Shown: positions 22,501 through 33,500, counted from the stretch's first letter. The stretch: DNA of 64,000 nt from Septoria linicola (GCA_024114885.1 CP099419.1:1426001-1490000), one strand, 5' to 3'. Notes: generated by a model not told the origin, from the sequence alone. Translations and numbers: made by a program.

Positions 22501-23083
22501 ATGAAGGTAAATCGTGGTTTCGCGCCTGAATCCATGCAACGCTGACATTTTTGAGCAGTTCTCCAGAATCACTACCACAATTGCAATCTTCGCACTGGCA
22601 ACCACAGCTTTGCCGACCGAAGAGAAGCGCTCCGGCACGCCGCTCTCACAAGCTGAGGCCGCTCGCCGCCTCAGCGGAGCTGGTATTTCCTCTGTTTCCT
22701 CGGGCGGTTGCACAGACAGGACCAAAAGCCGGTGCACCTCGTACAGTGGTCTCTTGTCAGGCACTGTTGATGGCGCCATCACTCTGAAGGGCGCATGCAA
22801 CTGCGAACTCGTCATCACTGGCGGGACCGAAACTGGTCATGCCTCCGGCACATATAGCCACGCCAATGGCTACAAGTTGGACTTCCGCAAGAACACCGCG
22901 CTGAATAATTACATCACATCCAGATTCGAGAAGATCGGAAATCGAGGTGATGGATATCCACAGTGGAGGGCCGCCAGTGGAAACATCTATTGCGTAAGAT
23001 TTCCATCGAATCATGTTTCTGAAGTGGTGAGACTGACCGCGTTGTAGGACGAAGGGAACCATTGGGACGTGCTGTATTATTAG
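22501..23083 (+). CDS. small secreted protein with M15-peptidase-like zinc signature
   Basis: Three exons, 22501-22506, 22559-22993 and 23048-23083, with introns of 52 and 54 bases in consistent phase; 158 residues. The first exon holds only two codons. A signal peptide (about 1-20) is followed by a short propeptide-like segment with a KR site (25-26). The folded part contains GHASGTYSHANGYKLDF and ends DEGNHWDVLYY. The spacing H103-x6-D110 with a late H152 in HWD matches the zinc ligands of Hedgehog/DD-peptidase-fold enzymes (M15 and relatives), which cut bacterial wall peptides. Four or five cysteines could form disulphides. Zinc binding and peptidase activity are inferences. Confidence 0.7.
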
Positions 23084-23326
23084 GTAGCATTCACAAGATG
23101 ATAGCCATATCACGCTGACCATGCTTGGGTGCCTCACGATGGCCATGGCCAGTTTCCTTCAATTGTTCGGCCATGGGGCAACATCGACTGTTGAACCCTA
23201 ATGGCCCAGCTCGTCCGCTGTGAGAGGAAACACCAATAAGGTCTCTCTGTGGAGCGGGACTTGACGATCCTACGAACCTGACATGCTCAGCTCGATAGCC
23301 TACTGAGACGTGCTTTGAAGCTCGCG

Positions 23327-23749
23327 TCAGCACCACGAGCAACCAGGCTGGCGGCCTGGCGATGCTTCTCCCGTGAATATCAGAAGCAGAGCAATGGCCA
23401 TCACGCAGAAGATCAACAATGCGATGAGTTGATCTCGCGGATTGGTAGACCCTCGGCGCCGACACGAGCATACACTTGAATGTGCCAAGTCTGGACCTGT
23501 CGTCATTGTCCCATAGGTGGCAATATACGTCGCGTGTTCAAGACATGGTGGGGGTGGTGGATCGTGTGGTCCATGTTCTGGATCGTGATCATGATGGTGC
23601 TTGTGGTGATGGTGACGGCGATCTTCATGACCATGCTCGTGGTGGTGAATGTGCGTGGAATGATGATGATGTCCAGTGTCGAAGTGAGAGTGTCCAGCAT
23701 CTGTGTGGGCGTGACCTCCAGTGTGGCCGCCGCCACCACCGTCGTGCAT
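23327..23749 (-). CDS. histidine-rich protein with C-terminal membrane segment
   Basis: 140 residues from the ATG at 23749. The first half is extremely His-rich (GHHHHSTHIHHHEHGHEDRR and similar, about residues 9-57), followed by PPPPP. A single hydrophobic segment (about 107-124, LIALLIFCVMAIALLLIF) is followed by a short cysteine-containing tail. The layout suggests a membrane-anchored protein with a metal-binding cytosolic or lumenal domain. An alternative start adds a five-codon exon (23856-23842) spliced by a 62-base phase-0 intron to 23779, giving 155 residues (MIKLEEVDD start). No known family is recognised. Zinc, copper or nickel buffering is a guess from composition. Confidence 0.5.
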   Translation of the reverse strand: MHDGGGGGHTGGHAHTDAGHSHFDTGHHHHSTHIHHHEHGHEDRRHHHHKHHHDHDPEHGPHDPPPPPCLEHATYIATYGTMTTGPDLAHSSVCSCRRRGSTNPRDQLIALLIFCVMAIALLLIFTGEASPGRQPGCSWC

Positions 23750-24241
23750 GTTCGCGTAATTTATGGTATCGTCAACTTCCTAAGGTCAGTACGCGAGGAG
23801 AGAGGCGAGACAGGTAATCCCAGGCAGCAGGTGAGCTGTACTTCAAGCTTGATCATCAGCCCAGCTGAAGGATTGCTGTGCTGTGCTGTGCCTTGTACTT
23901 GACCTTGGGACACCTGCAGGACCGCTGATCTCGCATCATTGTGCTCAGTCACATGCAACAGATGCGTGCGCTTTGTCAGCTGTCGACGCCCGTCCTCTGT
24001 ATAGACCTTTGGCCCAGTGTGCATGTGAAGGGAGGAAGTGAGGGAAGGGAGAGATGGCCGACAAGGTACATGGAACGGACTGGACTCCGTGGGAGCTTTG
24101 GCATCGACGTCAGCATCTCAAAACAATTGTTCCATTGGCTCCGTCTTCCTCTCTCAGAATTCAATGCACATCTGAGGAGTCGGGAGCCATATGCTGCACA
24201 AATATCGAATTTTACCCCTTGGAAGCACTTGTCACAGAAAC

Positions 24242-25030
24242 ATGTTTGCGCCGGCAGGCTCTGCTCTTCTGTTCCAGCGCTTGAGGACGACTCCAGCATT
24301 TCGAAGAGCTGTATCGACGCTACCGAACAATGAACATATTGTAGGAATCTAGATATCGCCAGCTGTCATCGATACTAACAATGAGTAGTTCGTCCACAAT
24401 GTGCCAAATTCGCGGCAACATGTCCTCTCATATCTGCCCAACGAGCCACCTATCGCGTCTCTCGCCATTGGAACCACGACACAGCTTCCTCCAACCTCGG
24501 CATCGTTGAAAGAAAACCACGAATTCCTCGATATTCTTCATTGGGTGATCAAAGATAACGCGATCCATGATCCAGATGTCCAAGCTCAAGCTTCCATGTA
24601 TGCCTCGCAAGCAGGCAGCTCTCTGGGAAGCGGCGGCATGTTCTTCCCTGCAAATCATCCCTCCCAGCAGCGCCAACGACGAAAAACCAAGACGAAGGAG
24701 TATGGCGGAGGAGGCGGCGCGGGAGGTGACGGCGCTGGTGGAGCGAGCGCCCAGGGCGGAATGGGAGGTGCAGGGAGAGGAGGTTACATTCACGTGAGCG
24801 ACCAGAGATATCCGCCCGACTTTGGCAGAGTAGCCTATCCCGAGGATATCTTCGGAAGTCTGGAGATCGATTCGCAAGGCAATTTTGTCGACGGAACTGG
24901 CAGATATCAGGCAGGAAATACATACCGGATCATTACGAACGAGGGCATTCTCGGCCTCAGCCCATACCTACGCGAAAGGCTAGTGGAGAAGCTGAAGGAG
25001 CTTGACGCACAAGCAAGACAGAATGCTTGA
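24242..25030 (+). CDS. conserved fungal protein, probably mitochondrial
   Basis: Exon 1 is 24242-24340 and exon 2 is 24389-25030. The 48-base intron has GTAGGA, a TACTAAC branch and GAGTAG, phase 0; 246 residues. The N-terminus MFAPAGSALLFQRLRTT is basic and free of acidic residues, like a mitochondrial presequence. The splice joins STLPNNEHI to FVHNVPNSRQ. Conserved-looking blocks follow: LSYLPNEPPIASLAIGTTT, FFPANHPSQQR, a Gly/Ala-rich linker (about 135-165), then GYIHVSDQRYPPDFGRVAYPEDIFGS and a C-terminal helix. From memory, similar proteins occur across Pezizomycotina without a known function. Confidence 0.72.
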
Positions 25031-25420
25031 TCATGCCAATTGTTCAATCGCTACTCCACTTCCAGCGACAGCCAATAGCCATTCCGTGCATAGCAGATTC
25101 TGCTTGCGGAATTTGACTTTGCGAAATGTAAAAATGGAAGACCCATCAACCCGTGGCTTCGTTCAAGCAAAATACCAGAACCGTGGCGCTACACCATAGC
25201 AACCACTAATAGGCATCTTCACTCACCTCGAAATGGCACACACCAATATTTGCATCCCCGCATGCGCGCTAGCCGCAAGAAGGTCCTGCACCCGGCATGA
25301 AGGCTCATTGCGTTTGCATTGGCAGACGAGCCACCACTGCGACGGGCGAGATTGCGCTTCTGGCCTCAAGCTGTTGTCTTTATGATGCTCCCGGCATAAT
25401 TCATCTAGCGAGCAACTCTC
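25031..25420. other. intergenic
   Basis: About 390 bases with no supported gene. It separates the probable mitochondrial gene from the duplicated, broken locus. Confidence 0.4.
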
Positions 25421-26611
25421 ATGGGCCTAAACTTTTCGCGGGAGTACAAGGCTGTGCGCAGAACTGTGCTCCTTCCCTGGGCCATCTCCGTCAAGCTGCC
25501 ATCCTTGGTCCTGACCTTGGCAGTGATATCCGTCGGCATCGTCCCCACTGCCATCCTTGGTCCTGACCTTGGCAGTGATATCCGTCGGCATCGTCCCCAC
25601 TGCCGTACTGCGCGGCCGCTCGACTGCTCGGTCAGTTGCGAAGAGAAGGCTTGTAGATTGGCATCAACAGGTACTAGAACTGGTCGAGATGCCGGGAACA
25701 GTCTCTGAAGATCCAGAAGTCATCGCTGCGAGGACAAGGTACTGGCTAGACGAAGAGCAGAGGAGTGAGAGAATATCTAGTCGACTTCAGGGCCAGCCCC
25801 AGCAGCGTGGCCAAGGACCTAGTGCCTTTTGGGGCGCAAACCCCTTTCTACACGACCGCGGACCTGATGGACGCCCACACTGGCGCTCGACAGATCACGT
25901 CCACCTCTTGACCACTATGACGGCAACGAGCTGGTTCCGACTCACTTCACAATGAAACCAGCGCTGACGCCACTGGAAAAGGCCTACGTATCTGATCCTG
26001 AAGGCCACGATTGGAGTGCATGGAAGGCTAGGGACGAGAAAATCAGAGCCGGTGTGCCTAGCATCATGCATAGCCACCACATCCACCGATGTGGCCGATT
26101 TGGCTTATACATCTGCGGCACCCCAGAAGAGGTGGTCTGTCAATCTGATGCTGATGGAGTTCCTTCGGCACCACCGCGAGACAGAATGATGGTTTTTGTG
26201 ATTGAGCTCGAGCCAGCTGAGCGTACGAAATGGGTGGATATCCATGCAGAGTTGTCGATGCTGATGTACGACGTCGGAGTCGAAGAAAACCACGGCGTGT
26301 GTATCAGATACTACCTCAACGAAGACTCTACTCATCCTGTCGGTCTTCCGCGCCTCCGAATGCAGCCTATACCCGACACCCATACAGGACCTCGAGGCTA
26401 CGCAGCTACATTTGCCGAAATGACTGCAGCAGCCTCGTGGCTCGTCGGTCACCAGGCGCGGCATCCTCAGCAACAAAACATGTCGGCCGAGCGCGAAGCA
26501 GAGATGATACGGGCGATTATAGATGCGAACCGAGATAGCGCTCGGCGGCGTTTAGAGCGCGAAAATCAAGATATCCCAGAGTCAAGTCGGGTGGAATTCA
26601 ACACCAGATGA
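25421..26611 (+). pseudogene. unknown gene broken by a 52-base tandem duplication and a second frame change
   Basis: The frame starts at 25421 (MGLNFSREYKAV) with a hydrophobic segment (LVLTLAVISVGIVPTA). A perfect 52-base tandem repeat (25501-25604) then shifts the frame. Ignoring one copy, the frame runs on through RSVAKRRLVDWHQQV and RYWLDEEQR to about 25900. There it changes again by one base (PPLDHYDGNELVP continues into MKPALTPLEKAYV), and it stops at 26611. No intron signals explain either break. The last part (25952-26611) could be translated on its own as 219 residues. No family is recognised. Probable membrane-anchored, lineage-restricted protein now disrupted. Confidence 0.55.
25501..25604. 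repeat. perfect 52-base tandem duplication
   Basis: Two identical copies, 25501-25552 and 25553-25604. The five bases before copy one (CTGCC) match the end of each copy, a microhomology typical of slippage or end joining. Because 52 is not a multiple of three, the repeat shifts the reading frame of the surrounding gene. Confidence 0.97.
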
Positions 26612-26783
26612 AAAGTATGGGACAAAAAGTATGACACATATTACATTATCATTTCTCTTCATGTATCGTACACTTTATCAGGCCTTCTTGTGCCGTCATG
26701 CTATTAATGCTGGGCTCGTGGGTGTTCAGCTGTCTCAGGTTCGGATTAGGTCCACGCTGTACTCTCCTTCGCAGTTGTGTCGT

Positions 26784-27279
26784 CTATGCCATGAATTCGA
26801 TGGTGCGCTTGGAGGCACGCAGGCCACACACTCCAGAGTCGACACGAGTGACTGTGGCATCGACTCTTCCTTTCTCGACCGCGCGACCTCCGGTGAGTGT
26901 GTTCAGTGCTGCCTTGGAGAGGTTGAGCCCATCTGCTGCCCTGTCGACACCGACAACGTTGATGCTTCGGCCTTCGAACGTGACGGTGTAACACGCGCCG
27001 CACTGCAATGTGTTAGCTTCACAGGCAGTCTAGAGACGTACTCGCTTCGAGACATACCTGTGGGCTGCCCCAACCAGCGATCTCCCAACTGCCACCAATG
27101 TTTGGGAATCCTGGAACGGATCCTTGTGTGCTGTAGCCCTTGGTGATGAGGCCAGAGTCGCCATCGGAGCAAGAGACAGCGGTCAAGCTACGTCCGGCAT
27201 CGTCATAGCCTTCGTCGTAGCTGACCGTCGTGGCGCTGGCGACGGCTGCGAGAAGGAAAGCTGCTGCAGTGAACTTCAT
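26784..27279 (-). CDS. cerato-platanin family secreted protein
   Basis: Two exons, 27279-27058 and 27002-26784, with a 55-base intron (GTATGT...TGCAG, phase 0); 146 residues. A signal peptide (about 1-16) precedes the mature domain. The four family cysteines are at 37, 75, 78 and 133. Family landmarks are visible: SYDEGYDD, SLTAVSCSDG, GGSWEIAGWGSPQCGACY, SINVVGVDRA and VCGL. Cerato-platanins are small expansin-like carbohydrate-binding proteins of the fungal wall and culture medium, and in plant-associated fungi they can act as elicitors. The ten residues after VCGL are an unusual short extension. The coding sequence is intact. Confidence 0.95.
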
Positions 27280-27410
27280 GTTGATTGTTGAATGTGATGA
27301 TATGCTCGAGCTGATTTTGAAGGTTTCGGATCGTGCTTGAAGGATGATGCTGATGCTGGCGAAGATGATGTTGATGCTGAGAGCAAGAAGTAGGAAAGAG
27401 GAAAGACATC

Positions 27411-27416
27411 TTATAC
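27411..27416 (-). promoter_or_regulatory. TATA-like box of the cerato-platanin gene
   Basis: TATAAG on the minus strand lies about 135 bases upstream of the cerato-platanin ATG, followed by a pyrimidine-rich leader with CATCAAC-type start-region motifs. Confidence 0.4.
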
Positions 27417-27598
27417 TTGCATCCAGGCAGTGTCTCCGCCTCTGACGGAAAGACCATACTGCTCACGAGGCAGTCGGTATGACCACTTTTGCGTGAGCAG
27501 CGGCCAGTGATGTTGCTCGTGGACAGCAAGCGAGATCCGGATACGGGCTGTGGAGGTGGCATTGCTTGGCCAGTCTTGCTTGACTTTACTCAAAAGTA

Positions 27599-28048
27599 CA
27601 GTAAAACTTCTGTAACGCGATCCTCCGTAAGCCGATAACCTCCACTACGCGATAATTTTGCCTTCAACTCGTGATTTTGGCTGGCAACCTGCGACCTGCC
27701 AATATCGACTGCCTTACAGTCGATTATCGTGTTATAGAGGCCACTAAAGTTACTAAACAACGCGGTATCTCTATCTCTTAGAGACGATCCCTTCGCCGAT
27801 ATGCCTAGCCGTATCCTTACCTTCGTTAACAGGCCCTTAGAGAGTGGTTTAGAACCGAGTTCTAGCGAGATATTACGTAGTCCACGGTGTTAGAGAGTCT
27901 CTTAGCCAAATTCAGCAGGGATTAAGGCAGTAGTCTATTACAGCTTGGTTTATGTAATCAGTATCTTGGCAATTCTACAACACGATAACCTCTATAACAC
28001 GATCAATTCAGGCTCATCAGGTTGTATCGCGTTACAGAAGTTTTACTG
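27599..28048. mobile_element. 450-base TIR element (MITE-like, Tc1/mariner-pogo type)
   Basis: Perfect 23-base terminal inverted repeats start CAGTAAAACTTCTGTAACGC and are flanked on both sides by TA (27597-27598 and 28049-28050), the target duplication of Tc1/mariner/pogo elements. The interior has no intact transposase frame. The inner part of the TIR recurs inside: six 15-base copies of a YCTYTRTAACRCGAT-like motif at 27607-27621, 27639-27653, 27726-27740 (inverted), 27972-27986, 27989-28003 and 28026-28040 (inverted). These may be transposase binding sites. It is probably non-autonomous. The interior is AT-richer than its surroundings. It lies about 320 bases upstream of the cerato-platanin start. 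Confidence 0.88.
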
Positions 28049-28050
28049 TA

Positions 28051-29049
28051 TCATTCTTGCCAGGGCAGGAGGTCGTGCAGCTGCAAGGAAGCGTCACAAT
28101 ACGAGCTCAGCGAGCTATTTTGGACCTCTGCGCTATGACTTCTCGTGCATACCGCATGCCTGCCAAGACGGTCTTCTTTGAATCATCGCACTATTGATGG
28201 TTTCGTATGGACGAATGTCGGAATGGCATAATGTTACTGTAGTACTTCCACGTTGAAGTGGTCGCCTTTTTGTGGATTCTGTTGATGCAACGATGTCACG
28301 AGCAAACCGTCGTGCTGCGGAAGGAAGAGAATGCGGCGACGCCACCCGCACATCCGATCGAGCCGAAGACCCATGCACATTGGAGTACAGAAACACGAGC
28401 ATATCCACCTTCGACTCTGTTCTAGTTATCGTATACACGTACACGGCGTCCGCTTTATCTAGCTTCCGCCAATACATGTCTCGGCGGTCATGCTGGACGG
28501 CGCGAGCGCAGGCGAATCGATACCTTTCGAGCATAAGCATACCACAATTCAATGAACAAGCTATTGGATGACCTTGTTCCTAGGCTGGGATAATCCACAT
28601 TGGAAGCATACGTGTCTGTGGCGATCTCCAATCCACTGGGCCGTCGAGCATAGCTCTCGCCATGTGCGATGTGCATGCGGGTGTCGATGACTGCGAGGTC
28701 GGCCAGCTTTTCGTCTACACCTAGCAATACCACCATGGCCAACATCACTTTTCCATAGGCCAGGATATTGTAGCACCATTCTCTTCGCTCGCAGACGCTT
28801 AGAACAGCAGTCACATGCACCTGCAGAGTCACGGAGACTGCCCTCAAGCACTTGCCAGACAACGCCGGACACCTTTTCTCCGCAACAACACGATGCACTA
28901 TAGCTGATGTTCATACTTCTTAGATGTCCAAGAACTATCTTCGATAGCAATTTGCAAGCTACTCGACGCAGTAGCAACCATCTTCCAGCTGAGATCCCAC
29001 ATCGCGAATTCCATGTTGGAAGCATTGTCTGCAACGGTACCTTTATTCC
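28051..29049. other. intergenic, no supported gene
   Basis: About 1 kb between the TIR element and the end of the cysteine-rich gene. Overlapping minus-strand frames (28488-28898 and 28561-29034) show no domain or splice-supported structure. One could be decayed coding sequence, but I cannot show that. Confidence 0.4.
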
Positions 29050-29930
29050 TTAGGTACATGGCCCCATCTGAACGGACTTTGCGAAGTCCATACGATGGCA
29101 ATACGACTGTGCATTGATCATGTCGAGTTCGAGCGCCCCATTGATTTCTGGAGGCACGATTAGTCAAATTTCATCTGGCAAGACACGGGTCAAGTCATCC
29201 TACGGTACACAGTCTCTCCAGTACATTGTTTCCCGTCGAAGAAGGTTAATTGACAATGGTTATCCACCTTGTTGTCTGGCGTCTTGTCTGGCAGCAATCG
29301 ATCGGAGGTTAGCAGGGTCTCAGCTGTGAGAAACAAGGACCTTTGGCGATCGCCTCACGTACAATTCATGCTCATATCTGGCAGCACCTTCGTCAGCATG
29401 ATCCGAGGAAGGACAGAATTTGAATCAGACTTACTTGCGATCGGCCATGGTTTGAAGTCTCTGCACTGCATCTTGCCGATGGTGATTTTGTGGTCGTTCT
29501 TACCACCTGGACGATAGAAGAGACGTCAGCAAGCGCAGCATGAATGAAGAAGTATCTCGGATGACACTGACCGAACCAGGTCTCTTGGTCTTCCCCTCGA
29601 CAATGCTCGCCCTTCGCGTTCGGCTAGGTCACCCGTCAGCACCAGAGTCTTGTTGGCACAACACAGATGACGGTCACTGACCTTGAACAGGAGAATAGTA
29701 GCATGATTCCGTTTGCGTGCTGCTACGCCCCAGATGGATTTCACAAAAAGATGCACAGGATCGAGGGCCTGCAGAACCATCCCAGCGGTGAGTTTTCCAC
29801 TCTCACATCCCGGCTCGAACTTCACGCACTGAGGTAACATGTGCGGCTGCATTGGGCGGGGAGGTCGATAAGCTGTAGCGAGGTATGCCAGGGCGGCAAT
29901 GCCAAAAGTGGTCAAGGTACTCAAGTGCAT
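29050..29930 (-). CDS. secreted cysteine-rich protein, effector-like (six exons)
   Basis: Exons on the minus strand: 29930-29682, 29623-29572, 29506-29435, 29377-29363, 29287-29204 and 29147-29050. All five introns are 56-75 bases with GT/AG ends, and phases agree throughout; 189 residues. A signal peptide (about 1-20) is followed by eight cysteines at 35, 42, 91, 115, 141, 151, 174 and 188. The second half, HCQLTFFDGKQCTGE then QSYCHRMDF and GPC, looks like a small disulphide-stabilised beta domain. The middle (HCRGEDQETWFGG...MQC) may be a related module. There is no transmembrane segment. The fourth exon is only 15 bases. Small secreted cysteine-rich proteins are often effectors or antimicrobial proteins; the role here is inferred only. 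Confidence 0.65.
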
Positions 29931-30551
29931 CGTGCTTGTGGCGCGACTTGTACGAGGGCTGGAGAGACAGTAACGCGCACTGCACCGCACGGATCTGGAG
30001 TCTCTTATTAGCTGTGGTCTGGTCACTACTCTTGGTGCTTACTGCAGCTGAGAATTGTTTGGTGGGAGACTGTTACTGACGAATCCTAGGCTGCTGATTG
30101 GGCAAGATCGCTACCATTGGCCCCCAATAGTCAAAACTCCATATGATCCAGCTTACAAACGCTGACGCTCAGTGGCAACCGCTACAGAAGCATTGCTTCG
30201 CAGATGATACTGGTTCATGACCAGTGTTTTGCCGGGTGTACGATCGAGACATTGGGACGGTGGTGAAAAGTCAGCTGGATGCGCAACAGACTCTTGCGCT
30301 TCTTTGGCTCCGTGAAACAGCAGCCCGAAAACGTTGCGCAGAACGCGAATCAGTTGGCATGGAACATTGGCTCTCTACAGAGTCGCTTTGACGTATATGA
30401 TTGCCGCGTGTCGCACATTGGTGTTTTGACGCTTCCTCACCTCTCTGTTTGACACATGCTCTATGCCAAGACACCGCACTACCTAGAGAAACAGAAGCCT
30501 GCGAGATTTCTGAAGAGCTTGTCAGAGCCCCGAGGCGTGTAACAGCTCGTC
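29931..30551. other. divergent promoter region
   Basis: About 620 bases between two divergent secreted-protein genes, presumably holding both promoters. No other gene is seen. Confidence 0.4.
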
Positions 30552-33500
30552 ATGGCCTCTATGGTCCAACTAAGGATGCTGTTCGTGGCCCTCCTTTACA
30601 CACTGGCATCTCTCGTTCAACATGCATTGGCTAAAGATATGGATGGTGGCGACCTAGACAATGCTGCATCTTACAGAGTCACATACGATTTGGCTATCCT
30701 CGGAGGTCAAATTGGCCAGGAGCAAGCCTTGATTTACAACCCATCTTTCGAGAGACGATGCAATCAGGATCGCGATTGTCACCTGGCCTTGAGAGGAATG
30801 CCCGCTTCTGTTGTTGAGGCAGCTCTTGATCGCGCCAAGCTTCCCTGCCCTGACAAAGGTTGCGATACTGGTGACCTGGTCGAAGTGTATTCACAATCGT
30901 TCGCTCGATCTGCTCAAGATGCATTCATCAGGACCTCGCTATTGAGTCGCTTTTACGGTGGCGATGGCAAATCCATGCCTGACTGGAGTGACGATGACCT
31001 CAACATTATTGCTGAGCTCGATAAATGGCTCACCTGGGATGATCCTGATGAGAGCAAGCTCAAAAGACATAGAAATCACTGGATGAAGAAGATAGCTAAT
31101 GACTGGTTCCAAGCTAGCCCAACTGTCCATGCTGGGAGGAACGCTACCGCAGCTGTCCGCGGCTCTGTGTTTCTCGAATCGGTCTTCGGTGGCAAAGCCT
31201 GTGCGGGCAATTCTTATCTATGCCCGGTCTCGGACGCTCAACGCGAGATCGTGAAGCCTGTTCTCGCCGTACTGTGGGGCATGTCAACAAATGATGAAGG
31301 GGAAATGGTTCTTCACAAGAACAACCCGCTTCGACACGCAATCGATGCCTTGAAAGCACCTGCAGTTGTTGATCTCAAGCGCAATGGCACCAATATTGCG
31401 CTGCAACAAATGCTAAAGGGTGCAAAGAATGAGGGCGACAAGCGCAAGAAGGCTCGGGAAACTGTGGAGAAGTTCTTGAAGGAAGCGGAGCTTAACAGGC
31501 AGGCAGCAAATGACCTACTGTTCGAGGGCATGAAGTACACCACGGAAGTATTCGATCCTCAGCACGGCCGGATCTGGCACCCCAATCTGCGGCTAGACCA
31601 CTCGAGAGTGCTTGATGCTGGTTTGGTAGCCCTTGGTTACGTCCCACTACTAGCTATGGACGACACTGGATTTCCCATGTTGGGACATGAGCAGACACGC
31701 ATTACATCTGATCTGATGCCTATCACAGGTGGTGATTGGCTGACAATGACGCTCGACAAGACGACTGCCCCCAATGCAACCAACTCGATAAACACGCACC
31801 ACAGACGGTCGCTTCAGAGTGCTACAATCGCGCCTCGTGATCCTCACTGGAATGTTCCAGCCGAAGGTTGCTTGACTCACGATCCTCGAAGCCTCTCTCG
31901 TCGTGATGCAACCGCATCGACGGATGGATTTCTTCCTGACTTCCGTGTATTCCAGGTCATGGTCACTGAAGCTGGCGGCGCTCTGACGAATAGCATGGGC
32001 CTTCCAATGATACGAGCCGTCGATGCAATAGACGGGCAACTGGCTACTAATCCAGTGATACAGTCAGCCGATGCTACTCCCATAAAGGGTGGGACCTCCA
32101 GCGTAATGGCCATAAAGATCAATGGCGCGAAAGGCACCTCGATTCAACTTGGCGATGCTCTCCAGTTTCGATTGGACAGGCGAAGCTTTGGAGGCAATAA
32201 GATATCCAAAAGTGACGACCATGCTCAGTTTCCCGACATGACGAAACTCTCTCCAGTAACAGATGCGTCGACTTCAAAGGTAGCATCAAGATTCAAGAAG
32301 AGGGATCCAGCAAAGGTCTTTGAGCGATGGGTCTTCGAAAGAATTCAAGGCCTGAGGCTAAATGTAAAGACGAACAACCGAGAAATCGGATGGCTGCGGC
32401 AGGAGCTGAATGCCACCGACTCACCTACTGTTACCGCCAGATTGAACAAGCTGTTGGGCGCCAACGAGGACGCTGCTGCTGCGGGTAAAGAACAAATCAC
32501 GAAGCTTGAAACATTTGCCAAAGGCGTGGACAAGGAATTTATCGACGAGCTATGGCTCGGTGGCAGACCTCAAGCTCTGCATGAGCTGCTACAAAGCGAT
32601 AGAAAAGTCGCCCGATCCGCAGAGATCGCTCGTGCCAAACGCTCCGAATTCTTCATCTTGGAGAACTTCGGCGAAGGAGCCGCGTCCAAAGAGTTGGCAG
32701 ATCTGATCACTGCATTCGAGGCCAATGATGACAGAGGATTCAGCGTACAACAACTAATGGAAATCAGGGCTCTCGAACATCTCTGGTACTCAGGCGTTGG
32801 ATCCGGAGGAACTTCTAGCTGCCATATCCAGAAATCCAAAGCCAAATCGGGCAAGGCTGACAAAGTTCGACGTGTTGAAGATGTTCTGGGCCATGAACTG
32901 CCAACGATAATGGAGGACGAAGTACTGACTTCGTTCACTGTAGGCAAGGTTGTCGAGGGATTTGTGGATCCCGCGACAATTCCTCAAAGTGCACGCAGTA
33001 TCTGGCCCTCGTCTGGTGGAGTTTCAAGACACTCTGGCACCTCCATCAGTTCGCTCTCGTCTCGAGGCTCTGGACCATGGATATCCGGAGGTCTTCCTGT
33101 AGAGCCAGAGCTAATCTCAGCCCAGGCGGGACTGGATGCCGTCGAAGGCCTCGAGGCTGGAACAGGCCGGACTTGGTCTGGCTTTTCTGGCACTTGGAAT
33201 AGTCCTCCATCTGGCGTATCTGTTGAGAGCTTACCAGCAGAGATTGGTTTTGGAGAAGCTGTTGCAGGCGCAGAGCTGCCGACCGCTGGTGCGATAAGTA
33301 AGATACCGGTTTCTGCAATCGGCTGGGCTGCGGCAGCTGCTCTTGTCGGGATACAAATCATCACAGAGGTTTTAGAGCTGACCATGCCGTCAATGGACTG
33401 TCCGAGGTGCGTTCAAACAAGTCATTGAACATATCCCGGAGTGGTTGTGCGTGGTTTATATGCTAACTGGGTTCAGGCCTGAGTATAGGACAGAAATGTG

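Noticed and set aside
23480..23902. 140-codon plus-strand frame rich in Val and Met
   Set aside because: It is the reverse strand of the His-rich gene; CAC/CAT codons read backwards give Val/Met, so the bias is explained.
28561..29034. 157-codon minus-strand frame with several cysteines
   Set aside because: It begins close to the stop of the cysteine-rich gene but no splice sites join them and the frame has no signal peptide.
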